Positions 16,100 through 24,174 of a DNA stretch of 64,000 nt are shown here, in pieces (the stretch's first letter is position 1; every line of letters starts with the position of its first letter). The DNA is taken from contig NZ_SJPX01000005.1 in NCBI RefSeq assembly GCF_007860175.1, positions 806,001 to 870,000 on the forward strand. The letters run 5' to 3'. Origin of the DNA: Rubripirellula reticaptiva. Its GTDB lineage: Bacteria > Planctomycetota > Planctomycetia > Pirellulales > Pirellulaceae. The translations under genes and the position numbers were made by a program. The notes under the pieces were generated by a model. That model did no database searches and was not told where the DNA came from. It saw nothing but the letters and a program-made list of their open reading frames with translations.

Positions 16100-17368
16100 T
16101 TACTTTTGCACCGGCTGTGCGGCGATCAGTTGACTGCCGATTTGAATGCCTAGCAAACTGTAACCGAACGCTTGGAAGCTACCAAAAAACGGATCATACG
16201 AAACGTCCAACACGGACCGGACCACACCGTAGATCGGCACGCATGCGACCAAAATTCCAGCGCCGCCGACCAGCATTCGTCGCTGGGGTGTTGGCATCGC
16301 AAACGCTGCCGCCACAATCACTGCGGCGCCAACCCAGTACCCACCGGTAAAAATGCCCAGCACCAAACCGTCTGTTCGCCAGCCTACAAACAAGCCGAAC
16401 ATCGCCAGCAACAGACAGGGGGCAATTAAGTTTGACGCCCATCGTTCGGTACGGGACAGCAGATGTTGCCCGAACGGGTGAAAACGCAGCACCGTGTTGA
16501 ACAACGGATTGGCAATCCAAGTCAGAACCACAAACAGGACATAGCAAACCAGAATCGGAAAAATCAACGGTCCCAACGCCGGAATCCGCCCGGCCAAACT
16601 GCCCAGGATCTGCATCAACAACCACGCACCGAAGATCATCCCGAAAGCTGCTTTCGAGTTCAACCGGCTCATTCCGACATAGAATTTGTGAATCATCCGA
16701 AACACAAAACTGCGATTGTTCATCGCCGTCATCAGTCCCTGGCGAGACATTTCGTCGGTCGGATCGAGCCGAAGTGCCTCGCGAAAAGCCACCTGTGCTT
16801 CTTGGTGCTTGCCGTTGTTGACCAGCGTCCAGCCCAGCGCCGCATGAGAAAGCGAGTTGTCCGGATCCCGAGCCAGGTTCGTGCGGGCCGCTGAAATGGC
16901 TTCGTCACCACGGCCCAAACGTTCCAGCGTGATCGCCCGCAAATTCGCACAGTCGATGTGTTCGGGATCGACCGACAATCCTTGTTCAGCCGCATCGAGC
17001 GCCGCTTGATATTGCTGGGTCGACAATCGGCACCGAGCCAGAACCGTATAGAAGTCCGCGTCATAAGGTTCCAGTCGCAGCGATTCCAGGATCGCCGTCT
17101 CGGCTTCGGCATACCGGCCGCGGTTCAGATAGCACTGCGACAGCGCGTAGTGCGTGAACGGCGAATCGGGCTCGATCCCGACGCTCATCTTCGCTTCTTC
17201 GGTGGCTTCGTCGAATCGCGCCGAGTCCGGTAAAATCACCAACGCCAACAACGCATGGGCATGCGCATCGCGAGGTTCTTCGGCCAACATTTGCCGGAGA
17301 TCTCGCTCGGCCAAATCCATGCGACCGGTGCCGGCCAACATTTGTGCTCGCTGGTATCGATCGCTCAT
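16100..17368 (-). CDS. TPR-repeat protein with C-terminal transmembrane region
   Basis: A 422-residue protein. The first ~215 residues are tandem tetratricopeptide repeats, seen as recurring patterns such as ALLALVILPDSARFDEA, YALSQCYLNRGRYAEAE, ARCRLSTQQYQAALDAAEQ and ALGWTLVNNGKHQEAQ. The C-terminal half has about five hydrophobic segments (from residue ~235 to ~400), so the TPR part is probably held at the cytoplasmic membrane. The start ATG overlaps the stop of the TPR-AAA gene by 4 bases (ATGA), so the two are translationally coupled. TPR arrays bind partner proteins; the partner is likely the coupled AAA ATPase. No enzyme motif was seen. Confidence 0.82.
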   Translation of the reverse strand: MSDRYQRAQMLAGTGRMDLAERDLRQMLAEEPRDAHAHALLALVILPDSARFDEATEEAKMSVGIEPDSPFTHYALSQCYLNRGRYAEAETAILESLRLEPYDADFYTVLARCRLSTQQYQAALDAAEQGLSVDPEHIDCANLRAITLERLGRGDEAISAARTNLARDPDNSLSHAALGWTLVNNGKHQEAQVAFREALRLDPTDEMSRQGLMTAMNNRSFVFRMIHKFYVGMSRLNSKAAFGMIFGAWLLMQILGSLAGRIPALGPLIFPILVCYVLFVVLTWIANPLFNTVLRFHPFGQHLLSRTERWASNLIAPCLLLAMFGLFVGWRTDGLVLGIFTGGYWVGAAVIVAAAFAMPTPQRRMLVGGAGILVACVPIYGVVRSVLDVSYDPFFGSFQAFGYSLLGIQIGSQLIAAQPVQK

Positions 17369-18723
17369 CGTTTAATCTTCAGATAGTCCAGGATGTCATC
17401 GTACAAGCCGCCTTCGTTGGCATAGAGCGCGTGATTGCGGGCCGTCGAAAACCATTCCCGGGTCGATGGACGAACGTCCTTTGCCGCCACCAACAGGTCT
17501 TTGGTGGTGATCGGTTTGGGCATTCCTGTTTTGACCGCTTCGTGCAGTTTGCTCTCGATCGTCCGGTCAACGACCGCTTTCAAGTCAGCGCCCGAATAAT
17601 CATCGGTCTTCGCTGCGACTTTGGCGACGTCGACGTCGTCGGTCGGTTTGCCAGCCAATTGAATCTGCAGAATCTCGGCTCGCGCCGCCGCGTCGGGTGG
17701 CGGAACGAATATGATCCGGTCAAATCGCCCAGGACGACGAAAAGCCGAATCCAAATGCCATGGTGTGTTCGTCGCGGCCAAACAAAGCAGCCCGTCGTTG
17801 TTCGATTCAACACCGTCCAGTTCCGAAAGAAACTGGTTGATCAGTTGACGACCGCCGCTGCGTTTCATGTCGCTGCGGCTGGCCCCGAGCGCGTCGACTT
17901 CGTCAAAGAACAGCACACACGGCTTGCTTCGACGAGCTTGTTCGAACAAAGCGTGCAGGTTCTTCTCGCTGTTGCCAATCCACATGTCCAGCACATCGTT
18001 GATGCCGATCGACATGAACCCCGATTTTACTTCGCCGGCCGTCGCGCGCGCCAAGTGCGTTTTCCCACATCCCGGTGGTCCGTACAAAAGAATGCCCCCG
18101 CCGACTTTCTTGCCGTAAGCCGCAAACATTTCGGCGTGCTCGATCGGATAGATGATTTTGACGCGGATATCTTCTTTGACCGACTCCATTCCGCCGACCG
18201 ATTCGAATCCCTCGGTCGGTTGCAACATTTCGAATTCAGGCTCGTCGTCATCGAGGTCGCCGTCCTGCCAAGCGGCACCCTGCGGTTCCGACTCTTCGTC
18301 CTGCTCACGAAACTCGGTGATACCCAGCAAGCTTTCTAGTTCCGCGTCCGCAGCATCCTCGTCGCGATCGACGGCGTCACGATACGTCGACACGGCGGCG
18401 CGGATATCACCCGAACGTTGCAGCAGACGGGCGTGCATCACCATTGCCCGCGGGTCGGCGTTCTTGCCCGACGCCAAGGTTTCGACGATAGCCATCGCGT
18501 GCGAGTCTTTGCGTTGCCGGAAATAGATGTCGGCGAGGGACAACTGCAGCATCACGTTGCCGGGATTCAGTGACAACGACGTACGGACGTTCGCCGCGGC
18601 TTCGTCGTACTGCATCAGCTCGACCAACAAGCGAGTCAATTGATTCGACAGTTCGACGTTGTCGGGCGCTATCGCAACGGCGCTGCGAAGCGCGGCGATG
18701 GCAACTTGGTTTGCGTCACTCAC
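17365..18723 (-). CDS. TPR-containing AAA ATPase
   Basis: A 452-residue protein with N-terminal TPR-like helices (residues about 1-125), an acidic linker (125-175) and one classical AAA module. The Walker A is GPPGCGKT (215-222), Walker B LFFDEVDAL (Asp274-Glu275), the pore loop MWIGN near 248, and the second region of homology is in ATNTPWHLDSAFRRPGRFDR. The order of TPR then AAA resembles adaptor-loaded unfoldases or remodelling ATPases. There is no HExxH, so it is not FtsH. The GTG start overlaps the stop of the small membrane protein gene, and the stop overlaps the TPR membrane protein start, giving a three-gene coupled operon. Its substrate is unknown. Confidence 0.88.
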   Translation of the reverse strand: MSDANQVAIAALRSAVAIAPDNVELSNQLTRLLVELMQYDEAAANVRTSLSLNPGNVMLQLSLADIYFRQRKDSHAMAIVETLASGKNADPRAMVMHARLLQRSGDIRAAVSTYRDAVDRDEDAADAELESLLGITEFREQDEESEPQGAAWQDGDLDDDEPEFEMLQPTEGFESVGGMESVKEDIRVKIIYPIEHAEMFAAYGKKVGGGILLYGPPGCGKTHLARATAGEVKSGFMSIGINDVLDMWIGNSEKNLHALFEQARRSKPCVLFFDEVDALGASRSDMKRSGGRQLINQFLSELDGVESNNDGLLCLAATNTPWHLDSAFRRPGRFDRIIFVPPPDAAARAEILQIQLAGKPTDDVDVAKVAAKTDDYSGADLKAVVDRTIESKLHEAVKTGMPKPITTKDLLVAAKDVRPSTREWFSTARNHALYANEGGLYDDILDYLKIKR

Positions 18724-18980
18724 TGGGGTGTCGGCTCGGCGGTTTCTTGAGGAATTGGACGGGATGGGGCGATAACGTCACTCGTCAGAGCGGGCGTGGC
18801 TTCCTCGGCCGCTTCAACAACCGGACGATTTTTTTTTGGCTCGGTTACGACCGGAATTTCGATGCGATGCAGCGCCGCGACCGCAATGGTCGTGGCGATT
18901 GAACCGATGATGAACAATCCGACAGGGATCAGCAGCCCACCTCGCGAAGACTCAAATCGTTCAAATGGATCGATAGACAT
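18720..18980 (-). CDS. Small single-pass membrane protein of unknown function
   Basis: An 86-residue protein read from the ATG at 18980 (an in-frame start at 19022 would add 14 residues). A hydrophobic segment (GLLIPVGLFIIGSIATTIAVAAL) lies at residues about 15-37 in the same order as printed; the tail is Pro/Glu/Thr-rich and charged. It is the first gene of the coupled operon: its TGA overlaps the GTG start of the TPR-AAA ATPase. It may be a membrane anchor or substrate for that ATPase; this is inference from the coupling alone. Confidence 0.6.
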   Translation of the reverse strand: MSIDPFERFESSRGGLLIPVGLFIIGSIATTIAVAALHRIEIPVVTEPKKNRPVVEAAEEATPALTSDVIAPSRPIPQETAEPTPQ

Positions 18981-19110
18981 CGGCATTGGGATAAGAGGAA
19001 CAAGTCGACCAGTTTGGCTCAATCGTAAGCGAAATGTAGCCGGGCGGTTAGTGAATCAACCGGCAACTCGTTTTTTTGCGGGTATCGGGTTTGTGTGCAA
19101 GAGTTGCCAA

Positions 19111-19194
19111 ACGAGCCTCGCAACCAAACGAGCCTTGTAACTAGGCGAGCCTTGTAACAACAAGCCACGCAATTGGGCGAGCCCAGCAACCGGG
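19111..19194. repeat. ~17-base direct repeats in the intergenic region, about five copies
   Basis: CGAGCC followed by a CGCAAC or TTGTAAC-like block recurs with copies beginning near 19112, 19129, 19146, 19161 (degenerate) and 19178. The spacing is about 17 bases. The repeat lies outside any gene, between the divergent small membrane protein gene and the small secreted protein gene. Confidence 0.7.
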
Positions 19195-19286
19195 CAGACC
19201 TGACATTCATCGAATTGCCGCGTCCTGCCTAGTTGTTGGTTGTTGTCACTCTCACCCATTCCGCTACGCGTTTCGAGTCCTGCCGG

Positions 19287-19562
19287 ATGTCAATTCGTTT
19301 CTACGCCCGTTTGTTCGTCGCTGCCTCTGTTGGAATCGTATCGATGGGGATTGCCGATGCCCGTGACCCGTCGAACCGGTATCGCGGATTCGGTCGGTCG
19401 ACGGTTAGCCGGTCCTCCACGCCTCGATCGACCACGCCGATCGCCCAAAACATCCCTTCACAGGCCATGGCCGCACCCTCGATCGGAACGTCCATTTTGG
19501 ATTCGCCCGAGCGGCTGACAAAAACCTATGGGCCAAGCATCTTGGTTCGTGACACTCAGTAG
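19287..19562 (+). CDS. Small secreted protein of unknown function
   Basis: A 91-residue protein from the ATG at 19287. The N-terminus is a typical signal peptide: basic start (MSIRFYAR), hydrophobic core (LFVAASVGIVSMGIADA) and likely cleavage after ADA near residue 26. The mature part is rich in Ser, Thr, Arg and Pro and has no cysteine and no known domain. It is followed on the same strand by another signal-peptide protein after about 175 bases. The signal peptide is the main support for a real gene. Confidence 0.5.
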   Translation: MSIRFYARLFVAASVGIVSMGIADARDPSNRYRGFGRSTVSRSSTPRSTTPIAQNIPSQAMAAPSIGTSILDSPERLTKTYGPSILVRDTQ

Positions 19563-19737
19563 CGGTTGATCCGTTATTGCTGGCTGTCCGTGGAAAGCGG
19601 AATGGATTGCCCGAGCGACTTTATCGACAAAATCGGTGCATTTTTCTGGTCGATTGGTTTGCGTGTGGCATCTTTTGGTGGATGCAATTGATGCATTCAG
19701 TTCAAACCACCTTCCACGCCATCGATGCGTTATTGCC

Positions 19738-20508
19738 ATGTTCAAGCGAATTGTTCTCGCAGCTCTGCTGGTTTCCGTCACCGTTTCACAAGCCTGTGCG
19801 CAAAGCCATTCGAACCGTCGACGCGGGGCGATCTTGGGCGGACTTGCCGGTGCTGCGATTGGCGTCGCGATCGGTGACAAAGGAAATAACGAAACCGCAG
19901 GTGCCTTGATTGGCGGAGCCGTCGGTGCGGTCGCTGGCGGAGCGATCGGTGATGCTCGGGATCAGCGCATCGACCACGACCAACGTTATCACAGCGGCTA
20001 TCCTGGATTCTCGGCCCAGACTCATCCCCAACACGTCTATCCGTCGCAAATGCCAGCGTATGGAGCTGTGCCGTATTCGGCCCACCGCCAAGACTATTAT
20101 GCGCCGCAAGTTTTCGAGCCACAGTATTCGTCACCACCATACTCGTCGCCCCAGTACGCAACTCCTCCATTTGCCGAGCCGATCACATCGTCTGGCATAT
20201 CGCCGCAAGCCATCACGACCGATGACGTTGTCGCGATGGTTCGCAGCGGGCTGAGCGAGTCGATGATCGTGCGTCAGATCCAACTTCGCGGCGTGACTCG
20301 ATCTTTGGCCGTTTCGGAAATCATCTCGCTCCATCAACAAGGTGTGGGCGAACCGATCATCAATGCAATGCAGGGCGTCTTCACACACCTGTCGCCATCG
20401 GACCTACCGGCGCCGATCGAAGGCCCCTTCCAAGACGGCCGCTCGTACCGTTACCCCAGCGACGTCAACGACCTCTACGGTCCCAGCCTGATGGCACCGG
20501 GCAACTAG
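19738..20508 (+). CDS. Secreted glycine-zipper protein
   Basis: A 256-residue protein from the ATG at 19738. A signal peptide (FKRIVLAALLVSVTVSQACA) precedes a glycine-zipper segment (GGLAGAAIGVAIGD, GALIGGAVGAVAGGAIGD) at about residues 30-75. Such segments insert in or span the outer membrane in RcnB/YMGG-like proteins. The next ~85 residues are rich in Tyr, Pro, Ser and His (PPYSSPQYATPPF). The C-terminal part (about 165-225) contains a helical segment, DDVVAMVRSGLSESMIVRQI, that looks like a folded domain. The exact role is unknown; an envelope location is inferred from the signal peptide and zipper. Confidence 0.75.
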   Translation: MFKRIVLAALLVSVTVSQACAQSHSNRRRGAILGGLAGAAIGVAIGDKGNNETAGALIGGAVGAVAGGAIGDARDQRIDHDQRYHSGYPGFSAQTHPQHVYPSQMPAYGAVPYSAHRQDYYAPQVFEPQYSSPPYSSPQYATPPFAEPITSSGISPQAITTDDVVAMVRSGLSESMIVRQIQLRGVTRSLAVSEIISLHQQGVGEPIINAMQGVFTHLSPSDLPAPIEGPFQDGRSYRYPSDVNDLYGPSLMAPGN

Positions 20509-20537
20509 CATTCCACCGCAGGCCGGTATTCACGTAG

Positions 20538-20586
20538 GGGCCGGTTCCCACGGGCCAGTTTGAGATTGGCCAATGAGAACCGGCCC
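20538..20586 (+). terminator. Nested inverted repeat downstream of the glycine-zipper gene
   Basis: GGGCCGGTTC (20538-20547) and GAACCGGCCC (20577-20586) are perfect 10-base arms. Between them GGCCA (20553-20557) and TGGCC (20567-20571) form a second stem. It lies 30 bases after the stop of the glycine-zipper gene. There is no T-tract, so a transcript end or RNA-stabilising structure is only a guess. Confidence 0.4.
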
Positions 20587-20640
20587 GACGACTACTGACT
20601 CGATCGACGACTAACTCGATCGGAACAACCGTCGGCGCAT

Positions 20641-20670
20641 AAAAAAACCCCGCGGCGAAAACCGCGGGGT
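20641..20670 (-). terminator. Rho-independent terminator
   Basis: ACCCCGCGG (20647-20655), a six-base loop and CCGCGGGGT (20662-20670) form a perfect 9-bp stem. On the minus strand it is followed by six T (complement of A at 20641-20646). This is the classic terminator form for the minus-strand gene ending at 20704. Confidence 0.9.
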
Positions 20671-20703
20671 CTGGGTCATTCTCGGTAGCTTTTCGCTGCA
20701 CGA

Positions 20704-20961
20704 TTACTCGCGGGGACGAATCGCACCGGTCAGGCCGCTGTAGTCGACGCGGTCGGTGGTGTGCCAAAGAGGTTGCCCTAGTTCGACACGGCGACGCAAG
20801 ACTTCGATCTTGTCGGAGCTGCCTGCAGGTGCGTCCGTTGCTTCGAAGCCGTTTTCTTCGTTTGGCACGAAATCTTCATCGTGGCCGTAACGCAAAATGG
20901 CTTCAAAAACGTTTTTGCACTGACTCATAAACTGTTCTTCCGATTCACTGCGGGCATTCAT
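20704..20961 (-). CDS. Conserved-looking small hypothetical protein
   Basis: An 85-residue protein from the ATG at 20961. A second ATG at 20928, preceded by GGAAGA about 9 bases upstream, would give 74 residues starting MSQCKNVFEAILRYG and may be the true start. The sequence is acidic and soluble with FEAILRYGHDEDFVP near the start and a DYSGLTGAIRPRE end. No domain is recognised. A strong terminator lies 34 bases after the stop, which supports a real, independently transcribed gene. Confidence 0.6.
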   Translation of the reverse strand: MNARSESEEQFMSQCKNVFEAILRYGHDEDFVPNEENGFEATDAPAGSSDKIEVLRRRVELGQPLWHTTDRVDYSGLTGAIRPRE

Positions 20962-20979
20962 GATGGTCCAACCATTCAC

Positions 20980-21450
20980 TAGCGCCGCATGATGACTTCT
21001 ATGTTTCCCGCCCTCGTCCGTGGGCAGTAGTGTTGACTCACGGCTTGATTATTGACTTTTTGCTCACAGAGTCAAGAAAATTGTGCGTGCTCCGCGCTAC
21101 GAATGGCCATATCGCAGTCTCGGAATCCGAGCAGCAAAGGTGTGCCGGAAAGTCCGACCGACTCAATTCTTTCCGGGCCTTTTTTGACTTCCGCTCAAGC
21201 CGTTTTCGCAAGGGGGCGATCCCCAACCTTGAGCCTACGCAATGTGCTTCATTCGCTTCGTCAAGGGGGCGAAGAGTCAAACGCTTTGACTGCATTTCCG
21301 CTGGCGGGGGCCCAGTATTCACGCTACGTAGGGCCCGAAGGCCAAGTTTGTTCGGTCAAATCCAACGCAAATTTTTTTTCTGAAATCACTCGAATTTTTT
21401 ACTTTTCGATCGTCTAGCGTGGACTCTTCAAATGAATTCTAACAAAGGAC
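20980..21450. other. Intergenic region, no gene seen
   Basis: About 470 bases between the divergent small hypothetical gene and the YjbQ gene. Open frames within 21030-21417 on both strands have no recognisable domain, signal peptide or ribosome binding site. The last ~100 bases before 21450 are AT-rich (ATTTTTTTTCTGAAATCACTC and TTTTTTACTTTTCG regions) and probably hold the promoter of the YjbQ gene. Confidence 0.45.
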
Positions 21451-21873
21451 ATGTGGATTCAACGCTCTATCGCCTTGCCGGCTGCCCGACGTGGCTTTCA
21501 TTTGATCACTCGATCGATCACTGACGCCGTTCCAGAAATCGCCCAGATGCAGATTGGACTGATGCATGTGTTCATCCAACACACTAGCGCATCGCTGACG
21601 ATCAACGAGAATGCGGACCCTGATGTTCGCATCGATTTCGAAACCGCAATGAATCATGCCGTGCCGGAAACGCTTGACTATGTCCACACTCTGGAAGGCC
21701 CCGACGACATGCCGGCGCACGTGAAGGCGTCGATGATGGGCACCAGTGTGACCGTCCCGATCACCAACGGTCGGCTAGCGCTGGGAACTTGGCAGGGCAT
21801 CTATTTGTGCGAGCACCGAAACCGTGGTGGCAGCCGCCGGGTCGTGATCACCCTCAACGGCGAAACGGCTTAG
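21451..21873 (+). CDS. YjbQ family (UPF0047) protein
   Basis: A 140-residue protein that covers the entire UPF0047/YjbQ family: RRGFHLITRSI at the N-terminus, HTSASLTINEN with the conserved His, DDMPAHVKASMMG with the second His region, and GTWQGIYLCEHR near the end. Members show thiamine-phosphate synthase-like activity in vitro, but their physiological role is unsettled. The ATG at 21451 begins the conserved region; AAAGGA lies unusually close (about 1-2 bases) before it. It converges with the decaheme cytochrome gene, 38 bases between the stops. Confidence 0.9.
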   Translation: MWIQRSIALPAARRGFHLITRSITDAVPEIAQMQIGLMHVFIQHTSASLTINENADPDVRIDFETAMNHAVPETLDYVHTLEGPDDMPAHVKASMMGTSVTVPITNGRLALGTWQGIYLCEHRNRGGSRRVVITLNGETA

Positions 21874-21911
21874 CTAAGATTCGGTCGCCCGATTTGCCTA
21901 AAACGCGAACG

Positions 21912-24095
21912 CTACGGCAGATCGATGTGGTACCGGTGGCATTTGATGCAGGCATCGCCAGCGGCATCCCGGTGATGGCATCCGGCACAGGTCTCGATGC
22001 CCATCGGCATGAATTCGTGTGGCACGGGCGCTAGATCGGACGCAGAGATTGTTGTTACGTCGACTCTCGGCGGCGACACGATGCCATCGCGATTGATTTG
22101 ATGACAGTGCTGGCAATCTGATAATCCGGCAATGTTCAGGTGTGGTCCGTGAGTGAACTTGGTGAATCCGCCGCTGCGATGAAGCGTCGGGTTCCGGATA
22201 AGCGGATCGCTGACCCACCCGCTAGGCGTCGGAGGCAAGTTTCGCGAGGCTGTCGTCAGAGCCCCCGGGTGACAGTCAATGCACGCTGCAACCGCCTTGC
22301 TTTCGAGTATCCGATCACGAGCCGGATCGCCAGGCATCAATTGAGCAGCCATTTCAATGGTTGCACGGATCACCGGATCGGCATGCCCATTGCCGCGATA
22401 GCGAACGGAGAACGTCAAGTCATCGCGATACCATCCGCCAGCCGGCAACATTGAATCGGCATCAAATCGAGCGGAAACGGCCGACGGTTTTTGCGGCACC
22501 GGCGAGCTGAGTGGATCTTCGGCAAGCGAGTCGTCCGCCAGCAGATCGCCACCACCCAACAGCTCACCACCGAGCAAGTCGCTGTCACCGAGCAAGTCGC
22601 TGTCATCCAGTAAGTCACTGTCGTCCAGTAAGTCACTGCCCCCGAGTAAATCATCATCGGCCAGCAGTTCATCTTCACCGGCTTGCATGCGAAACTTGGC
22701 CAGCTTGGTCTTGTCGGTTTGCATCGACTGCATTGCCAGGACATCTGATTCGTCGGCGGCTGTAAACCATCTCCGGCTCGCTTCTTCGATCAACTGGGGC
22801 GGCAACGACTGGATCATCGCTGCAACGGAATCCGCTCCGATACCACTTTTGCCAATGCGATCAATCATCACCGACTGACCACCGTGGCTGATGTCTTCGA
22901 TCAAAGTCCGCAGTCCGCTGGCGACCTCGCGAGCAGCATCGACGTCATCGCTGCGTTGATCGTCGAGTCGCGAGAAGTCTCGCTGAGGCAGTTTACGAAT
23001 CGCCATGTTCAAGTCGGGATCCGATCGCATCAACAGCTCAGCGATCGCCGTCACTTTTCCATCAAAGAACCCGATCGCTGCTGCAGGCCAAGGCCCCATC
23101 GACTCGGCCGCAATCGTGGTCACGCTTGGCAACGCAACTAGTTCGACACCGGTGGAAGTCTCGATTCGAAGAGCAGCATCATGGCAAGTTTGACAGGCTT
23201 TTTCGTAACTGGTCGAACGAGTCAATTCGCCGTCCCCGCCGCGAGCGTGACAATCGAAACACTGAAACGGCAACGGCTCGCCTTCGTGAATCGTTTTGGG
23301 AAAGTGCTTAGTTGCGTGTGACGCGTGGTCAAACGCGATCACTCCACCACGACGGTACGGCCAATCATTCCACTTGGGGTGAGAGCTTGCAAAGTCACCG
23401 AATCGATCGCTGTGACACGTCTGGCACTGGTCGTTTGTCATCGCCGTCAGCTTGCCGTCGGCGCCGCGGTGTTCTCGGTGGCAGGCGCTGCACTTGACGT
23501 CTTCTTGATTGACGGCGGCGCCGGGCAACCAATCTTGCCACGAATGATCTCGCGATCCCACCGATGCCAAACGCAGTTCGGTGCGAATGCTCGGTGGCAA
23601 ATTGTGAGCGAATCCGGCGGTGGCTCGATCGATGGTGACGTGATGACAATTCAAGCATCGATCCGACTGCGAGATCCCGTCGTGCGCCTTCGATACCGCG
23701 GCTCCGGTCAGCGACGTGAACCAGTCCCCCACGGACGTTCCCGCTTGCTGGTGACAGGCGGCACAACGCCCCGAGTCCATCGTGCCAGCCAAAATTTGGG
23801 CGTGAGGCGTCGACAGATCACCGGGCTTAACCACGCTGGCTCGGGTGGACGACCAGCAAACTGCCGCCAACAGAGCAACGAGTGCGACCGAACCCAAAAA
23901 CACAGCCTGTTTGCGCCGACCATGCCAAGTCCGAACTGGTTTGCAAGGTTCCGCCATCGTGCACCGACCGCGTCCCATCAATCCGGTTGTCGTTGGACCA
24001 CGCCCGCAGGGGTTGCCTGTGCGTCCACACATCCATCGATCGCCAGGGCGATCGTTTTGGGGCGGAGCGGGCAAGTTGAAGTCTTCACGTCGCAT
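21912..24095 (-). CDS. Decaheme c-type cytochrome, membrane-anchored
   Basis: A 727-residue protein with ten CxxCH heme motifs: six between residues ~111 and ~300 (CAACH, CLNCH, CSACH, CQTCH, CFDCH, CQTCH) and four after ~605 (CIDCH, CQHCH, CAGCH, CIKCH). A transmembrane segment at about 64-82 precedes the hemes, so they lie outside the cytoplasmic membrane. The ~50 residues before it contain Cys23, Cys30, Cys45 and Cys51 in a Gly/Pro/Arg-rich stretch. The ~300-residue stretch between the two heme groups holds a DSDLL repeat (about residues 475-515). It is the last gene of a three-gene unit with a diheme membrane cytochrome and a cNMP/Fe-S protein, and probably passes electrons from that module to a periplasmic acceptor. 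Confidence 0.88.
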   Translation of the reverse strand: MRREDFNLPAPPQNDRPGDRWMCGRTGNPCGRGPTTTGLMGRGRCTMAEPCKPVRTWHGRRKQAVFLGSVALVALLAAVCWSSTRASVVKPGDLSTPHAQILAGTMDSGRCAACHQQAGTSVGDWFTSLTGAAVSKAHDGISQSDRCLNCHHVTIDRATAGFAHNLPPSIRTELRLASVGSRDHSWQDWLPGAAVNQEDVKCSACHREHRGADGKLTAMTNDQCQTCHSDRFGDFASSHPKWNDWPYRRGGVIAFDHASHATKHFPKTIHEGEPLPFQCFDCHARGGDGELTRSTSYEKACQTCHDAALRIETSTGVELVALPSVTTIAAESMGPWPAAAIGFFDGKVTAIAELLMRSDPDLNMAIRKLPQRDFSRLDDQRSDDVDAAREVASGLRTLIEDISHGGQSVMIDRIGKSGIGADSVAAMIQSLPPQLIEEASRRWFTAADESDVLAMQSMQTDKTKLAKFRMQAGEDELLADDDLLGGSDLLDDSDLLDDSDLLGDSDLLGGELLGGGDLLADDSLAEDPLSSPVPQKPSAVSARFDADSMLPAGGWYRDDLTFSVRYRGNGHADPVIRATIEMAAQLMPGDPARDRILESKAVAACIDCHPGALTTASRNLPPTPSGWVSDPLIRNPTLHRSGGFTKFTHGPHLNIAGLSDCQHCHQINRDGIVSPPRVDVTTISASDLAPVPHEFMPMGIETCAGCHHRDAAGDACIKCHRYHIDLP
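22571..22660. repeat. 18-base tandem repeat inside the decaheme cytochrome gene, about five copies
   Basis: Units of 18 bases begin at 22571, 22589, 22607, 22625 and 22643. The first two differ at one base; later copies drift. They encode six-residue units of the form (D/G)DSDLL in a heme-free acidic segment. Confidence 0.85.
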
Positions 24096-24174
24096 GGCGT
24101 CTCTAAAACATTTGTGCAGTTTTTATCGTGCTGTGGAATCAGCGATCCGGTCAACGTTATCCGGCGTGGTTTCG

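Noticed and set aside
17344-18339. Open frame of 331 codons on the plus strand
   Set aside because: Antisense to the TPR-AAA ATPase gene, which has Walker and SRH motifs. No domain is seen in the mirror frame.
19111-19194. Short regular repeats as a CRISPR array
   Set aside because: The repeats and spacers together are only ~17 bases, without true spacers, and no cas gene is nearby.
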